A stretch of DNA of 64,000 bases, taken from positions 1-64,000 of the forward strand of contig NZ_BAFQ01000167.1 of the NCBI RefSeq assembly GCF_000308375.1, read 5' to 3'. The notes under the pieces are model-generated. The model saw only the letters and a program-made list of their open reading frames with translations. It ran no database searches and had not been told where the DNA came from. Positions within the stretch are counted from its first letter, which is position 1. Each line of letters opens with the position of its first letter. The translations under genes were made by a program, and so were the position numbers. Positions 37,256-47,182 of the stretch are shown here, one piece after another. Source of the stretch: Nocardia aobensis NBRC 100429 (GTDB lineage: Bacteria; Actinomycetota; Actinomycetes; Mycobacteriales; Mycobacteriaceae).

Positions 37256-37711
37256 ATGCTGAAAGGTTTCAGGGATTTCCTGCTCCGCGGGAACGTGATC
37301 GATCTGGCGGTCGCGGTCGTCATCGGTACCGCGTTCACCGCGGTCGTCACCGCCATCGTGACCGGAATCGTCAATCCCCTCTTGGATGTGTTCGGCGGCG
37401 CGAACGAACACGGCTGGGGCTTCTATCTGGATTCCAGTAAACCGTCCACATTCATCGCACTCGGCCCCATCGTCACCGCCGTGGTGAACTTCATCCTCAT
37501 CGCGGCGATCCTGTACTTCATTCTGGTGCTACCGGCGGGCCGGCTGATGAAGCGCTACGGCACCGAGAAGGAAGCCGTGATGACCGAGGTCGCACTGCTC
37601 ACCGAGATCCGTGATCTGCTCTCGGAGGGCAGCAAGAGCGCCGGCGGCCGGCACGAGTTCGCCGACGTCGATTCCCTACGCCGACAGGGAGATACGCAGC
37701 GGAGCCGGTGA
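37256..37711 (+). CDS. mscL: Large-conductance mechanosensitive channel MscL
   Basis: This is a 151-residue channel subunit. MLKGFRDFLLRGNVIDLAVA with the TM1 continuation VVIGTAFTAVVTAIVTGIV is characteristic; TM2 is AVVNFILIAAILYFILVL; a charged C-terminal helix follows (EVALLTEIRDLL). It opens a wide pore under membrane tension to release solutes in hypo-osmotic shock. AGGAG precedes the ATG by about 5 nt. It is convergent with the porin gene (32 nt between stops). Confidence 0.96.
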   Translation: MLKGFRDFLLRGNVIDLAVAVVIGTAFTAVVTAIVTGIVNPLLDVFGGANEHGWGFYLDSSKPSTFIALGPIVTAVVNFILIAAILYFILVLPAGRLMKRYGTEKEAVMTEVALLTEIRDLLSEGSKSAGGRHEFADVDSLRRQGDTQRSR

Positions 37712-37742
37712 CGGCGCCGGCCCTGCCGCATATCCGGACAGC

Positions 37743-38438
37743 TCAGCCCAGGCTGAACGCCTTGCCCCACAGCGTCACCCAGGAGATGACGTTGTCGGTC
37801 TCGACCTCGACGCTGACGAATGCGCGCGCCTGCGCGTAACCGGCACATCCGGTCAGGCCGATGGTCTCGTCGGACCAGGCCACCGAACCGTCGGCACCCT
37901 GGAACTTGTTGCGGGTCTTGTGCACGTCCTGTCCGAAGTCGTCCTTCTCCTCGGTGTCGAGGACGTAGAACGACTTCGCCTGGCCCGGACCGAGAGTCAG
38001 GTTGCCGCCGATATTTCCGCCGGCATCCGGCTTGGCGTTCTCGCCGTCGCTCCAATCCATGCTCGCGCCGGGACCGCCGTCGACGCCGCCGCCGGAGATG
38101 TCGACCTGGCAGCCCACGGTGTATCCGGGGTAGATGCTGCCGCCCACGACGGTGGTGTCGCCGGACAGTTCGACATGGGCGTTGCCGGAGACCCGCGCAT
38201 TGCGGTGCAACGGCGTCGCGCCGAGCGACGGTTCGATATTCGCGGATTCGTCGTCCAGCCAGACGTGCACCACGGTGCCGTCGGACAGCGTCTTGGACAG
38301 ATCGCCGCCGGGCAGCGCGACGAAGGTGTCGGCGTTGGCGGCGCCGGTGGAGAACAGGCCGAGCGCTACGGCCGCGGCGGCGCCGAGGCCCGAGACGCGC
38401 GCACCCCACTGCCGGCCGTTCGCACGGGTCGTATTCAT
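37743..38438 (-). CDS. MspA-family outer-membrane porin
   Basis: This is a 231-residue precursor. The signal peptide runs from MNTTRANGRQ through AAAAVALGLFSTGAANA with cleavage after ANA. The mature part has DGTVVHVWLDDESANIEPSLGATPLHRNARVSG and HVELSG, GGSIYPGYTVGCQV, and the C-terminal GCAGYAQARAFVSVEVETDN, all MspA hallmarks. MspA forms octameric channels in the mycolic-acid outer membrane, so this gene supports the taxonomic placement. ATG 38438 has GAGGGG just upstream. Two cysteines (in GCQV and GCAG) occur, as in several nocardial relatives. Confidence 0.9.
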   Translation of the reverse strand: MNTTRANGRQWGARVSGLGAAAAVALGLFSTGAANADTFVALPGGDLSKTLSDGTVVHVWLDDESANIEPSLGATPLHRNARVSGNAHVELSGDTTVVGGSIYPGYTVGCQVDISGGGVDGGPGASMDWSDGENAKPDAGGNIGGNLTLGPGQAKSFYVLDTEEKDDFGQDVHKTRNKFQGADGSVAWSDETIGLTGCAGYAQARAFVSVEVETDNVISWVTLWGKAFSLG

Positions 38439-38646
38439 ATGTCCCCTCATCAGGTTCTTGCGGGCGGCCTCGAACTCCACCGGGGGGCGCGACGCGCGCC
38501 TATCCGGAGCCCTCGAGAACCGCAGGTGAAGCAGCCCGAACGGGACAATAAACGGCACGCCTCACCGCCGCCAACATCGGACGGTGAAATGCCTCATGAT
38601 CTGGGACACAGCCGATAACCGCAGATATCGGCATCAACGTCACGGG

Positions 38647-38868
38647 TTATCCGTGATGAGGGGGCACCTGCGCGCGCAGCCAATCGTCCGAGGAGCTGGG
38701 GAGCTCACCGTCGGGGGCGCGCTCGTCGCTGCTGGTGCGCGGCAGCGTCTCGCCGAAGACCCGCGCCAGGCGCGCGGCCTCCGCGGCCGACCGGGCGCGG
38801 CCCTTCGCCGGGCGATCCGCGGAGTGCGAATCGCCCGGGGGTTGCGCCCTTGCCGGCCGGTCGGTCAT
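38647..38868 (-). CDS. Small conserved protein downstream of moaB2
   Basis: This is a 73-residue soluble protein, Pro/Arg-rich at the N-terminus, with a short helix (RSAAEAARLARVFGETLP), an acidic middle (SSDERAPDGELPSSSDDW) and the end WLRAQVPPHHG. Short proteins ending in a W-x5-PPHHG-like motif occur next to moaB2 in related genera, as far as I recall; no function is known. The ATG lies 7 nt after the moaB2 stop, so it is in the same transcript. Confidence 0.65.
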   Translation of the reverse strand: MTDRPARAQPPGDSHSADRPAKGRARSAAEAARLARVFGETLPRTSSDERAPDGELPSSSDDWLRAQVPPHHG

Positions 38869-38875
38869 ACCGTGA

Positions 38876-39370
38876 TTATTCCGCCAAGCCGGACAGTTCG
38901 TCGACGACCCGGCTCACCAGCGGGCCGAGCGTCGCCATACCGTCGCGCACGGCATCGCGGGTGCCGGGCAGATTGACCACCAGGGTGCTGCCCGAGACCC
39001 CGGCCAGACCACGCGAGAGACCGGCGTCGAGCGAACCGGCCGCGAGTCCGGAGGCACGCAGCGCCTCGCTGATGCCGGGCAATTCGCGATCGAGCACCTC
39101 GAGGGTCGCCTCCGGGGTGACATCGCGCGGCGACATACCGGTGCCGCCCACGGAGATCACCAGGTCGACCCCGCCGATCACGGCGGTGTTGAGGGCGTTG
39201 CGAATCTCGATCTCGTCGCCGGCCACCGACACCGTGGCGTCGACGAGGAAGCCGAATTCGGTGAGCAGTTCGGTCACCAGTGGCCCCAGCGAGTCCACCC
39301 CGCCATGCGCGGTTCGATCGTCCACGACCACAACAAGTGCCCGGCCCGCAACGGGAGCATCGATTTCCAT
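38876..39370 (-). CDS. moaB2: MoaB/Mog-type molybdopterin biosynthesis protein
   Basis: This is a 164-residue MoCF-fold protein with GRALVVVVDDRTAHGG, GGVDLVISVGGTGMSPRDVTPEAT and GSTLVVNLPGTRDAVRDGM. These match M. tuberculosis MoaB2 (Rv0984) nearly residue for residue as I remember it, including the start MEIDAPVAGRALVVVV, which is why ATG 39370 is preferred to the upstream in-frame start at 39472 (inside pepD's end). It would adenylylate molybdopterin or have a derived role. It follows pepD in the mprAB-pepD-moaB2 cluster. Confidence 0.9.
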   Translation of the reverse strand: MEIDAPVAGRALVVVVDDRTAHGGVDSLGPLVTELLTEFGFLVDATVSVAGDEIEIRNALNTAVIGGVDLVISVGGTGMSPRDVTPEATLEVLDRELPGISEALRASGLAAGSLDAGLSRGLAGVSGSTLVVNLPGTRDAVRDGMATLGPLVSRVVDELSGLAE

Positions 39371-39468
39371 GTTGCTCACCGTAGCGTCCGTGGGCGACAA
39401 CCACTCCGGTCCCCCGGGCTCGTCGGCGTCGGGTGTCGGGAGCACTGTCAAAGGACGCGGTTCACGGA

Positions 39469-41145
39469 TCATCGGCCACCCTCCGCCGGTGCGGCGCCGA
39501 GGGTCACCTCGACGGTTTTCGGATTCTGTCCTTGTGGATCGGTGTAGGTGACCTTCACCTTGTCACCCGGTTGGTGCGACCGCACGGCGGCGATCAGCGA
39601 ATTGCCCGAGTCGATGACCTGATCGTCGACCCGGGTGACGATCGCACCCGACGGAATGCCCGCCTTGGCGGCCGGACCGTCCGGTGTCACGTCCAGGACC
39701 CGGGCGCCGTTGACGTCGTCCTGCGCGCGCACCGAGATCCCGATCTGAGCATAGGTGGCGTGGCCGGACTTGGTCAGCTCATCGGCGACGCGACGGGCCT
39801 GATCGACCGGAATCGCGAAGCCCAGGCCGATCGAGCCGCTCTGCGAACCGGGCATCTCCGAGGCGCCGAGGGTGGCGATCGCGGTGTTGATGCCGATCAG
39901 CTTGCCGTTCGTATCGACCAGCGCGCCACCGGAATTGCCGGGGTTGATCGCGGCATCGGTCTGGATCGCGGAGATGACCGTGCCCTGCGAGCCCGCCTCG
40001 CCACTGGTCGACACGGGGCGGCTGAGCGCCGACACGATGCCGGTGGTGACGGTTCCGGCCAGGCCCAGCGGCGAGCCGACCGCCACCACGGGCTGGCCCA
40101 CCATCAGGTTGCGCGAGGTGCCGAGTTCGATCGGCGTCAGGTTGGTCTTACCGGCCGCCTTGATGACGGCCAGATCCGAGACCGGGTCGACGCCGACGAC
40201 CGAGGCGTTGGCGGTCGTGCCGTCCTGGAACGCGACCTCCATCTTGGCGTTGGGGCCGGCACCGCTGGCGACGTGATTGTTGGTCAGGATCAGCCCGTCC
40301 GAGGACAGCACCACACCCGATCCCTCACCCTCCGCCTTGGCGCCCGCGACGCGGATCATCACGACGCTGGGCAGGACCTTCTGCGCGACCGCGGGCACGG
40401 ATCCGGGCGGTGCGCTCGCCGAGGCGGGATCGACCGGCGCGGGCGCGTTCAGGGCATTGTTGACCGGAGCGTTGTTGTCGTCCGAGCGCGTGGCGAGGGT
40501 GCCGACCGCACCGCCGATACCACCCGCGACGAGCGCCAGGACGACGGCGCCGGCCAGCAACCCCGCGCGGCCGCGGCGGCGCGGAGTCCCGGCGTAGGCA
40601 CCGGTGGAATCGGCGCCCGGACCGGCGGGATACGGTTCACCGGCGCGGTGCTGGCCGGTGGCGTAGGGCGTGCCGGAGGGGTACGAGCCCGGCTGCTGAT
40701 AGCCCGGGCCCGAGGCGTGTCCCGCGGCGTACGGGTTGTACGGCGGCATCGGCGCGGTGTGACCGGCCGCGGGATCGGCGGCGAACCCCGGATGTTGTCC
40801 CGGTCCGTACCCTTGCCCCGGTCGGTCGGGCCCGCCCTGTCCGGGATTCGTGAACTGCTCGGTCCGATGCTCGCCGGATGCTTGCTCGCCGGGCTGTCCC
40901 TGCGGGCCCCCACTCGAACCGGCCGGTCCCGATCCCGGCGACTGCGCACCCGTGTCGGCCCCACCGGCCTGCGACGACGGCCCTGCCCACTGCGACGGTT
41001 GCCCCCACCCGGGCGAAGCGGTCTCACCGGCCCCCGACTGCGAAGCGGTTCCGGAACCTGTCGACGGCGGAGTCGGCTCGGCCCCGCCCGACTGGGGAGT
41101 CGAACCGGTCGGCTCGCCGCGCCTGTCCCTCGAATCCTCGGTCAT
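39469..41145 (-). CDS. pepD: HtrA-like serine protease PepD
   Basis: This is a 558-residue membrane-bound protease. The first ~200 residues are Pro/Gly/Gln-rich and disordered, followed by a membrane helix (GLLAGAVVLALVAGGIGG). The trypsin-like domain has His in LTNNHVASGAG, Asp in DPVSDLAVIKA and Ser in NPGNSGGALVDT. A C-terminal PDZ domain follows (GISVRAQDDVNGARVLDVTP, GAIVTRVDDQVIDS). It degrades or refolds damaged envelope proteins. ATG 41145 has GAGGAG upstream. The MprA-type box at 41192 places it under MprAB control, as known for M. tuberculosis pepD. Confidence 0.94.
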   Translation of the reverse strand: MTEDSRDRRGEPTGSTPQSGGAEPTPPSTGSGTASQSGAGETASPGWGQPSQWAGPSSQAGGADTGAQSPGSGPAGSSGGPQGQPGEQASGEHRTEQFTNPGQGGPDRPGQGYGPGQHPGFAADPAAGHTAPMPPYNPYAAGHASGPGYQQPGSYPSGTPYATGQHRAGEPYPAGPGADSTGAYAGTPRRRGRAGLLAGAVVLALVAGGIGGAVGTLATRSDDNNAPVNNALNAPAPVDPASASAPPGSVPAVAQKVLPSVVMIRVAGAKAEGEGSGVVLSSDGLILTNNHVASGAGPNAKMEVAFQDGTTANASVVGVDPVSDLAVIKAAGKTNLTPIELGTSRNLMVGQPVVAVGSPLGLAGTVTTGIVSALSRPVSTSGEAGSQGTVISAIQTDAAINPGNSGGALVDTNGKLIGINTAIATLGASEMPGSQSGSIGLGFAIPVDQARRVADELTKSGHATYAQIGISVRAQDDVNGARVLDVTPDGPAAKAGIPSGAIVTRVDDQVIDSGNSLIAAVRSHQPGDKVKVTYTDPQGQNPKTVEVTLGAAPAEGGR

Positions 41146-41191
41146 ATTTCTCGTTTCTCCTCGAGTCTGTCGCCCAGCCTGGTGACAGCGA

Positions 41192-41210
41192 CTGAGAGCG
41201 GACTGAGACC
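41192..41210. promoter_or_regulatory. MprA-type box upstream of pepD
   Basis: CTGAGAGC-GGA-CTGAGACC is two 8-bp direct repeats 3 nt apart, the arrangement published for the MprA box of M. tuberculosis. It lies 47 bp upstream of the pepD start. A near-identical site precedes mprA. Confidence 0.85.
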
Positions 41211-41330
41211 GTGCTTTCAGTTCTCCGTGACTCCGTGCCGTATCCGGGTTTCCGCGGGAGCGGGACGCCGCACGGGTCACAGTTTATGGGGCGCCCCGGC
41301 GCGCGCCCGGCGATTCCGGATCGCCGGTGA

Positions 41331-42806
41331 TCACGCCCGGCGCTCTCCGGCGACCGGCGGTTCGCCGGGAAGGACGATGCGCACCAGCGTGCCGCCGCGC
41401 TCGGAGGTGTCCACGGTGATCGTGCCGCCGTGTTTGGACACCACCTGTTTCACGATCGCCAGACCCAGCCCGGATCCCGGCATCGATCGCGACGCCGTGG
41501 TGCGGTAGAAGCGTTCGAAGACCAGTTCCCGTTCCTCCGGCGGAATACCCGGCCCGGCATCGTCGATGGCGATTTCCATGAGCCCGGGCCCGGTTTCGCG
41601 CATGGTCAGGATGACCTGCGCCTCCGGCGGACTCCACTTCGCGGCATTGTCGAGCACGTTCAGGATGGCCCGCTCCAGTCCGGCGTCGTGGCCGTAGACG
41701 AACCACGGCCGCAGCTGCGCCGAGAATTGGACGTCCACGCGCCGCCGCCGCACCCGTTCCAGTGCGCGCTCGGCGACCTCGCCGAGATCGACCCGCTCGT
41801 AGACGGTTTCGGGCGCGTCCTCGCGGGCCAGGTCCACGAGGTCTCCCACCAGCGTGGACAGCTCCTCGATCTGGGCGATCACATCCGCGCGCAGCCCGGC
41901 CATGTCCTCCTCGGGAATCGGCGGCGCGTCCGGTCGCGAGGAGGCGATGAGCAGTTCCATATTGGTGCGCAGCGAGGTCAGCGGGGTGCGCAGTTCGTGT
42001 CCGGCGTCGGCCACCAGTCGCCGCTGCCGATCGCGAGATTCGGCCAGCGCCCGCAACATCAGATTGAAACTCTCGGTGAGCCGCGCCAGTTCGTCGTCAC
42101 CGGTGACCGGTATCGGCGCCAGATCGTCGGTGCGCGCGACGCGTTCGGTGGCCGCGGTCAATCGCGCGATGGGCCGCAGCCCCGTTCGCCCGACCGTGGC
42201 ACCGGCGGCTCCGGCGACCAGCACGCCGCAGCCGCCGATCGTGAACAGCAGCCACGCGAGCCGGTCGAGCACTTCACGGGTGGGTTCCAGCGACCGCGAG
42301 ATAACCAGCGTGGCACCGGATTTCGTGCGCCGGGCGAGCACGCGCTGATTGTTCGCCGTCCGCAGCGAGACATCCGCCTTACCGTGCGCCACCGCCATCT
42401 CGGCCGGGCCGATCGGCGGATCCATCGGCTGCGGCGGGGCATAGGGCACATCGACGTCGGGATAGATCAGAGCGATACCGATATCGTTGGAGTACAGGCT
42501 GCTGAACATGATGATCGCCTGAAATCCCTGCAGGTCGATGTTGTTCTTGACCATCACCTCCGAGCGGCTGCGCAACTGGCTGTCCACATCGGCGTACAGG
42601 GCGCGGGCGACCAGTGCGTAGGCGGCGATCGAGGTCACCGCGACGGCGATGGCCACCACCGAGGCGGCCAGCAGCGTCACCCGCCAGCGCAGCGACACCG
42701 ATCGGGTCAGCGGCATCGGCGGGCGCATTTCGTGCGGATCGGGACGCGGCCCCAGCCGGGCCACGCGATCGGGACGGCCACCGTGCCCCGGATGAGCTCT
42801 CGCCAC
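41331..42806 (-). CDS. mprB: Sensor histidine kinase MprB
   Basis: This is a 491-residue two-component sensor: TM1 (RVTLLAASVVAIAVAVTSI), an extracytoplasmic sensor of ~130 residues, TM2 (LAWLLFTIGGCGVLVAGAAG), HAMP, the phospho-acceptor H-box DAGHELRTPLTSLRTNMELL, N-box (ILNVLDNAAKWSP) and G-boxes (DAGPGIPPEE, GSGLGLAIVKQVV). It senses envelope stress and phosphorylates MprA. GTG 42806, 11 nt after the mprA stop, is used; ATG 42728 or 42716 are possible. Homology and order to M. tuberculosis Rv0982 are clear. Confidence 0.94.
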   Translation of the reverse strand: MARAHPGHGGRPDRVARLGPRPDPHEMRPPMPLTRSVSLRWRVTLLAASVVAIAVAVTSIAAYALVARALYADVDSQLRSRSEVMVKNNIDLQGFQAIIMFSSLYSNDIGIALIYPDVDVPYAPPQPMDPPIGPAEMAVAHGKADVSLRTANNQRVLARRTKSGATLVISRSLEPTREVLDRLAWLLFTIGGCGVLVAGAAGATVGRTGLRPIARLTAATERVARTDDLAPIPVTGDDELARLTESFNLMLRALAESRDRQRRLVADAGHELRTPLTSLRTNMELLIASSRPDAPPIPEEDMAGLRADVIAQIEELSTLVGDLVDLAREDAPETVYERVDLGEVAERALERVRRRRVDVQFSAQLRPWFVYGHDAGLERAILNVLDNAAKWSPPEAQVILTMRETGPGLMEIAIDDAGPGIPPEERELVFERFYRTTASRSMPGSGLGLAIVKQVVSKHGGTITVDTSERGGTLVRIVLPGEPPVAGERRA

Positions 42807-42817
42807 GACGACCCGGC

Positions 42818-43507
42818 CTACGGAGGAGTCTCGCGCAGCACGTAACCCACCCCGCGCACGGTGTGGATCAATCGTGGCTCCCCCTCGGCCTCGGTTTTGC
42901 GGCGCAGATAGCCGATATAGACCTCGAGCGCATTACCGGAGGTCGGAAAGTCGTAGCCCCAGACCTCTTCCAGAATGCGGCTGCGCGTCAACACCCGGCG
43001 CGGATTGGCCATCAGCATTTCCAGCAGCGAGAATTCGGTGCGGGTCAGGCTGATGGCGCGCTCGCCGCGCGATACCTCGCGCGTCACCGGATCCAGGGAC
43101 AGATCCGCGAAACGCATCGTCTCCGAGGAATCGGCGGCCGGGTCGGCCGTGGTGCGGCGCAACAGCGCGCGCAAACGCGCCAGCAATTCCTCGAGCGCGA
43201 ACGGTTTGGGCAGATAGTCGTCGGCGCCGGCGTCGAGGCCGGCCACTCGCTCCGACACCGAATCCCGGGCGGTGAGTACGAGAATCGGCAGATCATCACC
43301 GGTGCTGCGCAGGCGGCGGCATACCTCCAGACCGTCCAGCCTCGGCATCATCACATCGAGCACCAATGCATCGGGCCGGGACGCGCTGACCTTCTCCAAG
43401 GCGTCGACGCCGTCGACCGCCAGCTCGACGGAATATCCATTGAAGGTGAGCGACCGGCGCAGCGACTCGCGCACCGCGCGATCATCGTCGACTACCAGAA
43501 TGCGCAT
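42818..43507 (-). CDS. mprA: Response regulator MprA
   Basis: This is a 229-residue OmpR/PhoB-type regulator. The receiver domain has Asp51 ([12 protein letters not shown]) and the conserved Lys in [10 protein letters not shown]; the winged helix ends [21 protein letters not shown]-like (here [18 protein letters not shown]). It controls envelope-stress genes including pepD and its own operon. ATG 43507 has GGAGG upstream (CTGGAGGCCATG). The MprA-type box lies 24 bp before the start codon, which points to autoregulation. Confidence 0.95.
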   Translation of the reverse strand: MRILVVDDDRAVRESLRRSLTFNGYSVELAVDGVDALEKVSASRPDALVLDVMMPRLDGLEVCRRLRSTGDDLPILVLTARDSVSERVAGLDAGADDYLPKPFALEELLARLRALLRRTTADPAADSSETMRFADLSLDPVTREVSRGERAISLTRTEFSLLEMLMANPRRVLTRSRILEEVWGYDFPTSGNALEVYIGYLRRKTEAEGEPRLIHTVRGVGYVLRETPP

Positions 43508-43530
43508 GGCCTCCAGTTTGACCGGATCGA

Positions 43531-43549
43531 CTGAGAGCCGACTGAGAAC
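43531..43549. promoter_or_regulatory. MprA-type box upstream of mprA
   Basis: CTGAGAGC-CGA-CTGAGAAC is two 8-bp direct repeats with a 3-nt spacer, matching the described MprA box and differing from the pepD site in only two positions. It supports positive or negative autoregulation of mprAB. Confidence 0.85.
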
Positions 43550-43827
43550 CGACCATTCGACACGCCGCACATCCACAACAGGTGACCTGCGGAATCATCG
43601 AAAATAGTTCCGAGAAGTATGTGTCGCACACGAAAGTTGTTGCGCCGAGCCGATTTAGACCGTTGTCGCTGGACCCCTCCAAATTGCCGCGAACGTGTTC
43701 TCGCGGTATGTTGCCTGCGGTAAAAGTAAACCTCTAGTTGGTTCTCAACCCGTTGGACCCGAACGGCCAGACGCGGGCGGCGGCCGGAACCCGGGGCACG
43801 TGCGCGAGCGGAGGCGACGGAAGCGGG
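43550..43827. promoter_or_regulatory. Divergent promoter region mprA / conservon
   Basis: This region lies between the leftward mprA and the rightward conservon operon. Part of it (43595-43740) is AT-richer, suitable for promoters. A short open frame of 34 codons with four cysteines in its second half starts at ATG 43619, but it has only a weak ribosome-binding site and is not annotated as a gene. A TTG start for the conservon kinase at 43738 is also possible. Confidence 0.35.
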
Positions 43828-46767
43828 ATGGGCACTGCACCGCGGCCATGGCAGAGGAGTCTGTCCAACCTGTCCGTGACCAGCAAGGTCGGCATCGTGC
43901 TACTGCTGCCGGTCGTGCTGGCATCGGCATTCGCCGTTCTTCGAATCAAGGACGAACTCGGCACCATCTCACAGCTGAACACGGCCAGTGAGCAGGCGCG
44001 GATCATTCGGCCGACCCTCGACTTCGGTTCGGCGGCCAACAATCTCGCCGTCACCCTCGGCAACGGCGACCACGTTCCGCAGTCGGCGCTGGACCAGGCC
44101 GCGGCCCGGTTCGACCAGGCCGCGGCGGATCTGCAGACGGCGCTGCAGAATTCGGCGGCCGACAAGCGGGTAGCCACCGAACTCACCGAGGCGCTGGCGG
44201 CCGGGCGCACCCTGCGCAACAGCCTGCACGGTGGTGCGCCGCAAGAGGTGGTCAAACAGGCGAGCGAGGTGAACGGCCACGTCAGCAACGCCGTCTCGTC
44301 GCTGGCGACGCCGAAGGAAACCACCCTCGAGCGCTATTACGTGCAGATGGGTGTCATCGCGATCGCCCGCCAGATGTTCACCCAGCAGCAGCTGGCACTG
44401 GAGAGCGGCGAGATCGGCAACAACCCGGCCGTGCTGGCCCAGGTCCTGACGGCCACCGGCGCCGAGCTGACCATGATCAACCAGTACGCGGTCGTGCAGC
44501 CGGAATCGGCGCTGAAGCCGGATGTGCTGCTGGGCGCGCTGCAGACGCGTATCGCGGCGATGAGTCAGAACGCGGTCGAGCCGATCAACGTGCCCGGCGT
44601 CGTGCAGTCGCTGCAGACCAGCACCGACACCTACAACGAGGCCACCAACCATCTGGTCGACCTGATCGACTCCGGACTGTCGGACCGCTCCGTCGACGCG
44701 CGCGGCACGGTCCTGCGCGATGTGGCGCTGGTGGTCGTGACCCTGCTGGCCGGTCTGGCCCTCGCGCTGGCGGTCGCCCGCTCGCTGGTCGTCCCGATTC
44801 GCCGCCTGCGCCGCGATTCGCTGCAGGTCGCGCATACCGACCTGCCCGCCGAACTCGCGGTCGTGCGCGGCGGCGGCGCGACCCCGGAGATCGTCCCGGT
44901 CGACGTGCAGACCACCGAGGAGATCGGCCAGCTGGCCCGAGCGGTCGACGACATGCACCGCCAGGCGTTGTTCCTCGCCGCCGAACAGGCCCGCCTACGC
45001 CTGCAGATCAGCAATATGTTCGAGACGCTCTCGCGGCGCAGCCAATCACTGGTCGAACAGCAGCTGTCGCTGATCGAGGATCTGGAACGCGACGAGGACG
45101 ACTCCAATCGGCTGCAGAGCCTGTTCCGCCTCGATCACCTCGCCACCCGCATGCGCCGCAACGGCGACAACCTGCTGGTACTCGCCGGCACCGCGCTGCG
45201 CCGCGGACATCTGCCGCCGGTGCCGCTGTCGGACATGCTGTGGAGCGCGGTCTCCCAGGTCGAGGATTATCAGCGCGTCGAAATCGGTTCGGTGCCCGAC
45301 GGTATCGTCGCCGGTGAGCCCGCCGTCGACATCGAACACCTGCTGGCCGAGCTGATCGACAACTCGTTGCGCTACTCGCCGCCGAATACGCCGGTGGCGG
45401 TCTCGGTGTCGCGCGCGGTGGACGGCGGATATCTGATCGAGATCACCGACCGCGGACTCGGCATGTCCGCCGACGATATGCGCGCGATCAACGAGCGGCT
45501 GGCCTCCGGTGGTGAGGTCACCATCGAAACCGCTCGCCGCATGGGTCTTTTCGTGGTCGGCCGCCTGGCGGCACGACACACCATCACGGTCAGCCTGCGC
45601 CGCACCTCCACCATGGCACAGCAGCCGGGCATCACGGCCAGTGTGCATCTACCGGGTGCGCTGGTCTCGCCCACCGAGGCCGTCGTCCCGCCGGCCATCT
45701 CGACGTTCACCACACCGGCCGCGGACTTCCCCTCCGCGGTCACCGAATTCCCCGCTCCCGGCCGCACACTCACCGCGGTGCCCAATCCGCCGGAGCGGTT
45801 CGGGGAGACTTCGGAGCCGGCCCGATTCACCAGCGCCGGACTGCCGCAGCGCCGCCCGGCCGGCCAGTCGGATTCCGAATCCGCGGCCCCGGTCACCCGG
45901 CTCACCCCGCTGCCGGACGTCGCCGAGAGCGACAACCGCGCGCCGGAACCGCTCGACGACGGCGTGCTGCGCGGTGCCGACACCGGACGCGAGAACGCCT
46001 TCCACGACGAACGCGCCGAAGAGAATCACCGCGACGAACGCGCCGAGGCCGAGGAGGCCGAAAACGCGAGTCGCGGCGAGAATTTCACCCCGCCCTCCGA
46101 TCCGTGGAACCCGGTGACCGACCGCGATCTGGAACAGATCGTGCCGCCCCGGCGTCCCGCCCCGGCCGACCCGCGGCCGCAGCCCCAGCCGCAGCCCCAG
46201 CCGCAGCCCATCGATATCTGGGCCGAAACGGCGATCATGGCCCCGGCACAGCGCACTCCGGACCGCGAACCGGCGCCGCTGTCCCGCCACGGCGCGACTC
46301 TCGCGCCGCCCCGGCCCGATGCCTATCAGCACGATGCTCCTCAGCAGGATGCTCAGGCGCCGGCCAAACCGGAATCCCCCACGCCGATCTATCAGCGCAT
46401 GGTGTCCGAATGGCTGGTCGAACCGTCCTCGAACGCGCCGACCGGCGCCTGGTCGTCTCCCGCCGACGAGGGCTGGGCGGCGGCCGCGGACGCCAGCACC
46501 CCGACCGCGACCACCCGTACCACGGGTGGCCTGCCCATCCGCCGGCCCGGTGCGCAGCTGGTGCCCGGCGGAGTGACGCAGGACGATGCCGTCGAGGCCC
46601 GGGATCCGGAGGAAATCCGCAACAACTTGTCCAGGCATTTGAGCGGCGTCCGTAGCGGACGCGTCAGCGTCCGAGACAACACGGCCCAGTACGACCCTGC
46701 CGATGCGGCCGGATACGACCAGGCCGGGCGGAACAACGCTCAGCAGAACGACGGAGGCTTTGCATGA
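43828..46767 (+). CDS. cvnA: Conservon sensor kinase-like protein (CvnA), NIT domain
   Basis: The protein has ~979 residues. TM1 ([21 protein letters not shown]) precedes a ~250-residue extracytoplasmic domain of the nitrate/nitrite-sensing type. TM2 is [21 protein letters not shown], then HAMP, a helical dimer region ([20 protein letters not shown] and [21 protein letters not shown], with His in the DHL position) and a HATPase_c domain ([36 protein letters not shown]). The last ~350 residues are disordered, Pro/Ala/Glu-rich with a Pro-Gln repeat ([11 protein letters not shown]). It is the kinase of a conservon that signals through a Ras-like GTPase. ATG 43828 is chosen; TTG 43738 is the alternative. 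Confidence 0.88.
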   Translation: MGTAPRPWQRSLSNLSVTSKVGIVLLLPVVLASAFAVLRIKDELGTISQLNTASEQARIIRPTLDFGSAANNLAVTLGNGDHVPQSALDQAAARFDQAAADLQTALQNSAADKRVATELTEALAAGRTLRNSLHGGAPQEVVKQASEVNGHVSNAVSSLATPKETTLERYYVQMGVIAIARQMFTQQQLALESGEIGNNPAVLAQVLTATGAELTMINQYAVVQPESALKPDVLLGALQTRIAAMSQNAVEPINVPGVVQSLQTSTDTYNEATNHLVDLIDSGLSDRSVDARGTVLRDVALVVVTLLAGLALALAVARSLVVPIRRLRRDSLQVAHTDLPAELAVVRGGGATPEIVPVDVQTTEEIGQLARAVDDMHRQALFLAAEQARLRLQISNMFETLSRRSQSLVEQQLSLIEDLERDEDDSNRLQSLFRLDHLATRMRRNGDNLLVLAGTALRRGHLPPVPLSDMLWSAVSQVEDYQRVEIGSVPDGIVAGEPAVDIEHLLAELIDNSLRYSPPNTPVAVSVSRAVDGGYLIEITDRGLGMSADDMRAINERLASGGEVTIETARRMGLFVVGRLAARHTITVSLRRTSTMAQQPGITASVHLPGALVSPTEAVVPPAISTFTTPAADFPSAVTEFPAPGRTLTAVPNPPERFGETSEPARFTSAGLPQRRPAGQSDSESAAPVTRLTPLPDVAESDNRAPEPLDDGVLRGADTGRENAFHDERAEENHRDERAEAEEAENASRGENFTPPSDPWNPVTDRDLEQIVPPRRPAPADPRPQPQPQPQPQPIDIWAETAIMAPAQRTPDREPAPLSRHGATLAPPRPDAYQHDAPQQDAQAPAKPESPTPIYQRMVSEWLVEPSSNAPTGAWSSPADEGWAAAADASTPTATTRTTGGLPIRRPGAQLVPGGVTQDDAVEARDPEEIRNNLSRHLSGVRSGRVSVRDNTAQYDPADAAGYDQAGRNNAQQNDGGFA

Positions 46768-47174
46768 CCGACACTGCGCAGAACAGTACGGACGAGAATT
46801 TGAACTGGCTCGTCACCCGCTTCACCAGAGAGGTGCCTGGAGTCTCGCACGCGGTGCTCGTCTCGGCCGACGGCCTGCTCCAGGCGACCAGCCCGCACCT
46901 CCCGTCCGATCGGGCCGAACAGCTCTCCGCGGTGACCGCCGGTCTGGCGAGTCTGTCGGCGGGGGCGGCGCAATTGTTCAACGGCGGCAAGGTGATGCAG
47001 TCGATCGTCGACATGCAGCGCGGCTACCTGCTGGTGATGAGCGTCGGCAACGGCTCGCATCTGGCGGTACTGGCCAACAAGCAGCACGACATCGGCCGCA
47101 TCGGTTACGAGATGGCCCTGCTCGTCGATCGAGTCGGATCGGTCGTGCAAGCCACGGCCCGTTCGGCGGTCTGA
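46764..47174 (+). CDS. cvnB: Roadblock/LC7 protein (CvnB)
   Basis: This is a 136-residue roadblock-fold protein: [40 protein letters not shown]-like helix ([21 protein letters not shown]) and [21 protein letters not shown]. In conservons it partners the GTPase as a likely GAP/GEF-type regulator. ATG 46764 overlaps the kinase stop by 4 nt, and the order kinase-roadblock-DUF742-GTPase is the standard cvnABCD arrangement. Confidence 0.93.
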   Translation: MTDTAQNSTDENLNWLVTRFTREVPGVSHAVLVSADGLLQATSPHLPSDRAEQLSAVTAGLASLSAGAAQLFNGGKVMQSIVDMQRGYLLVMSVGNGSHLAVLANKQHDIGRIGYEMALLVDRVGSVVQATARSAV

Positions 47175-47182
47175 CGATTGCG

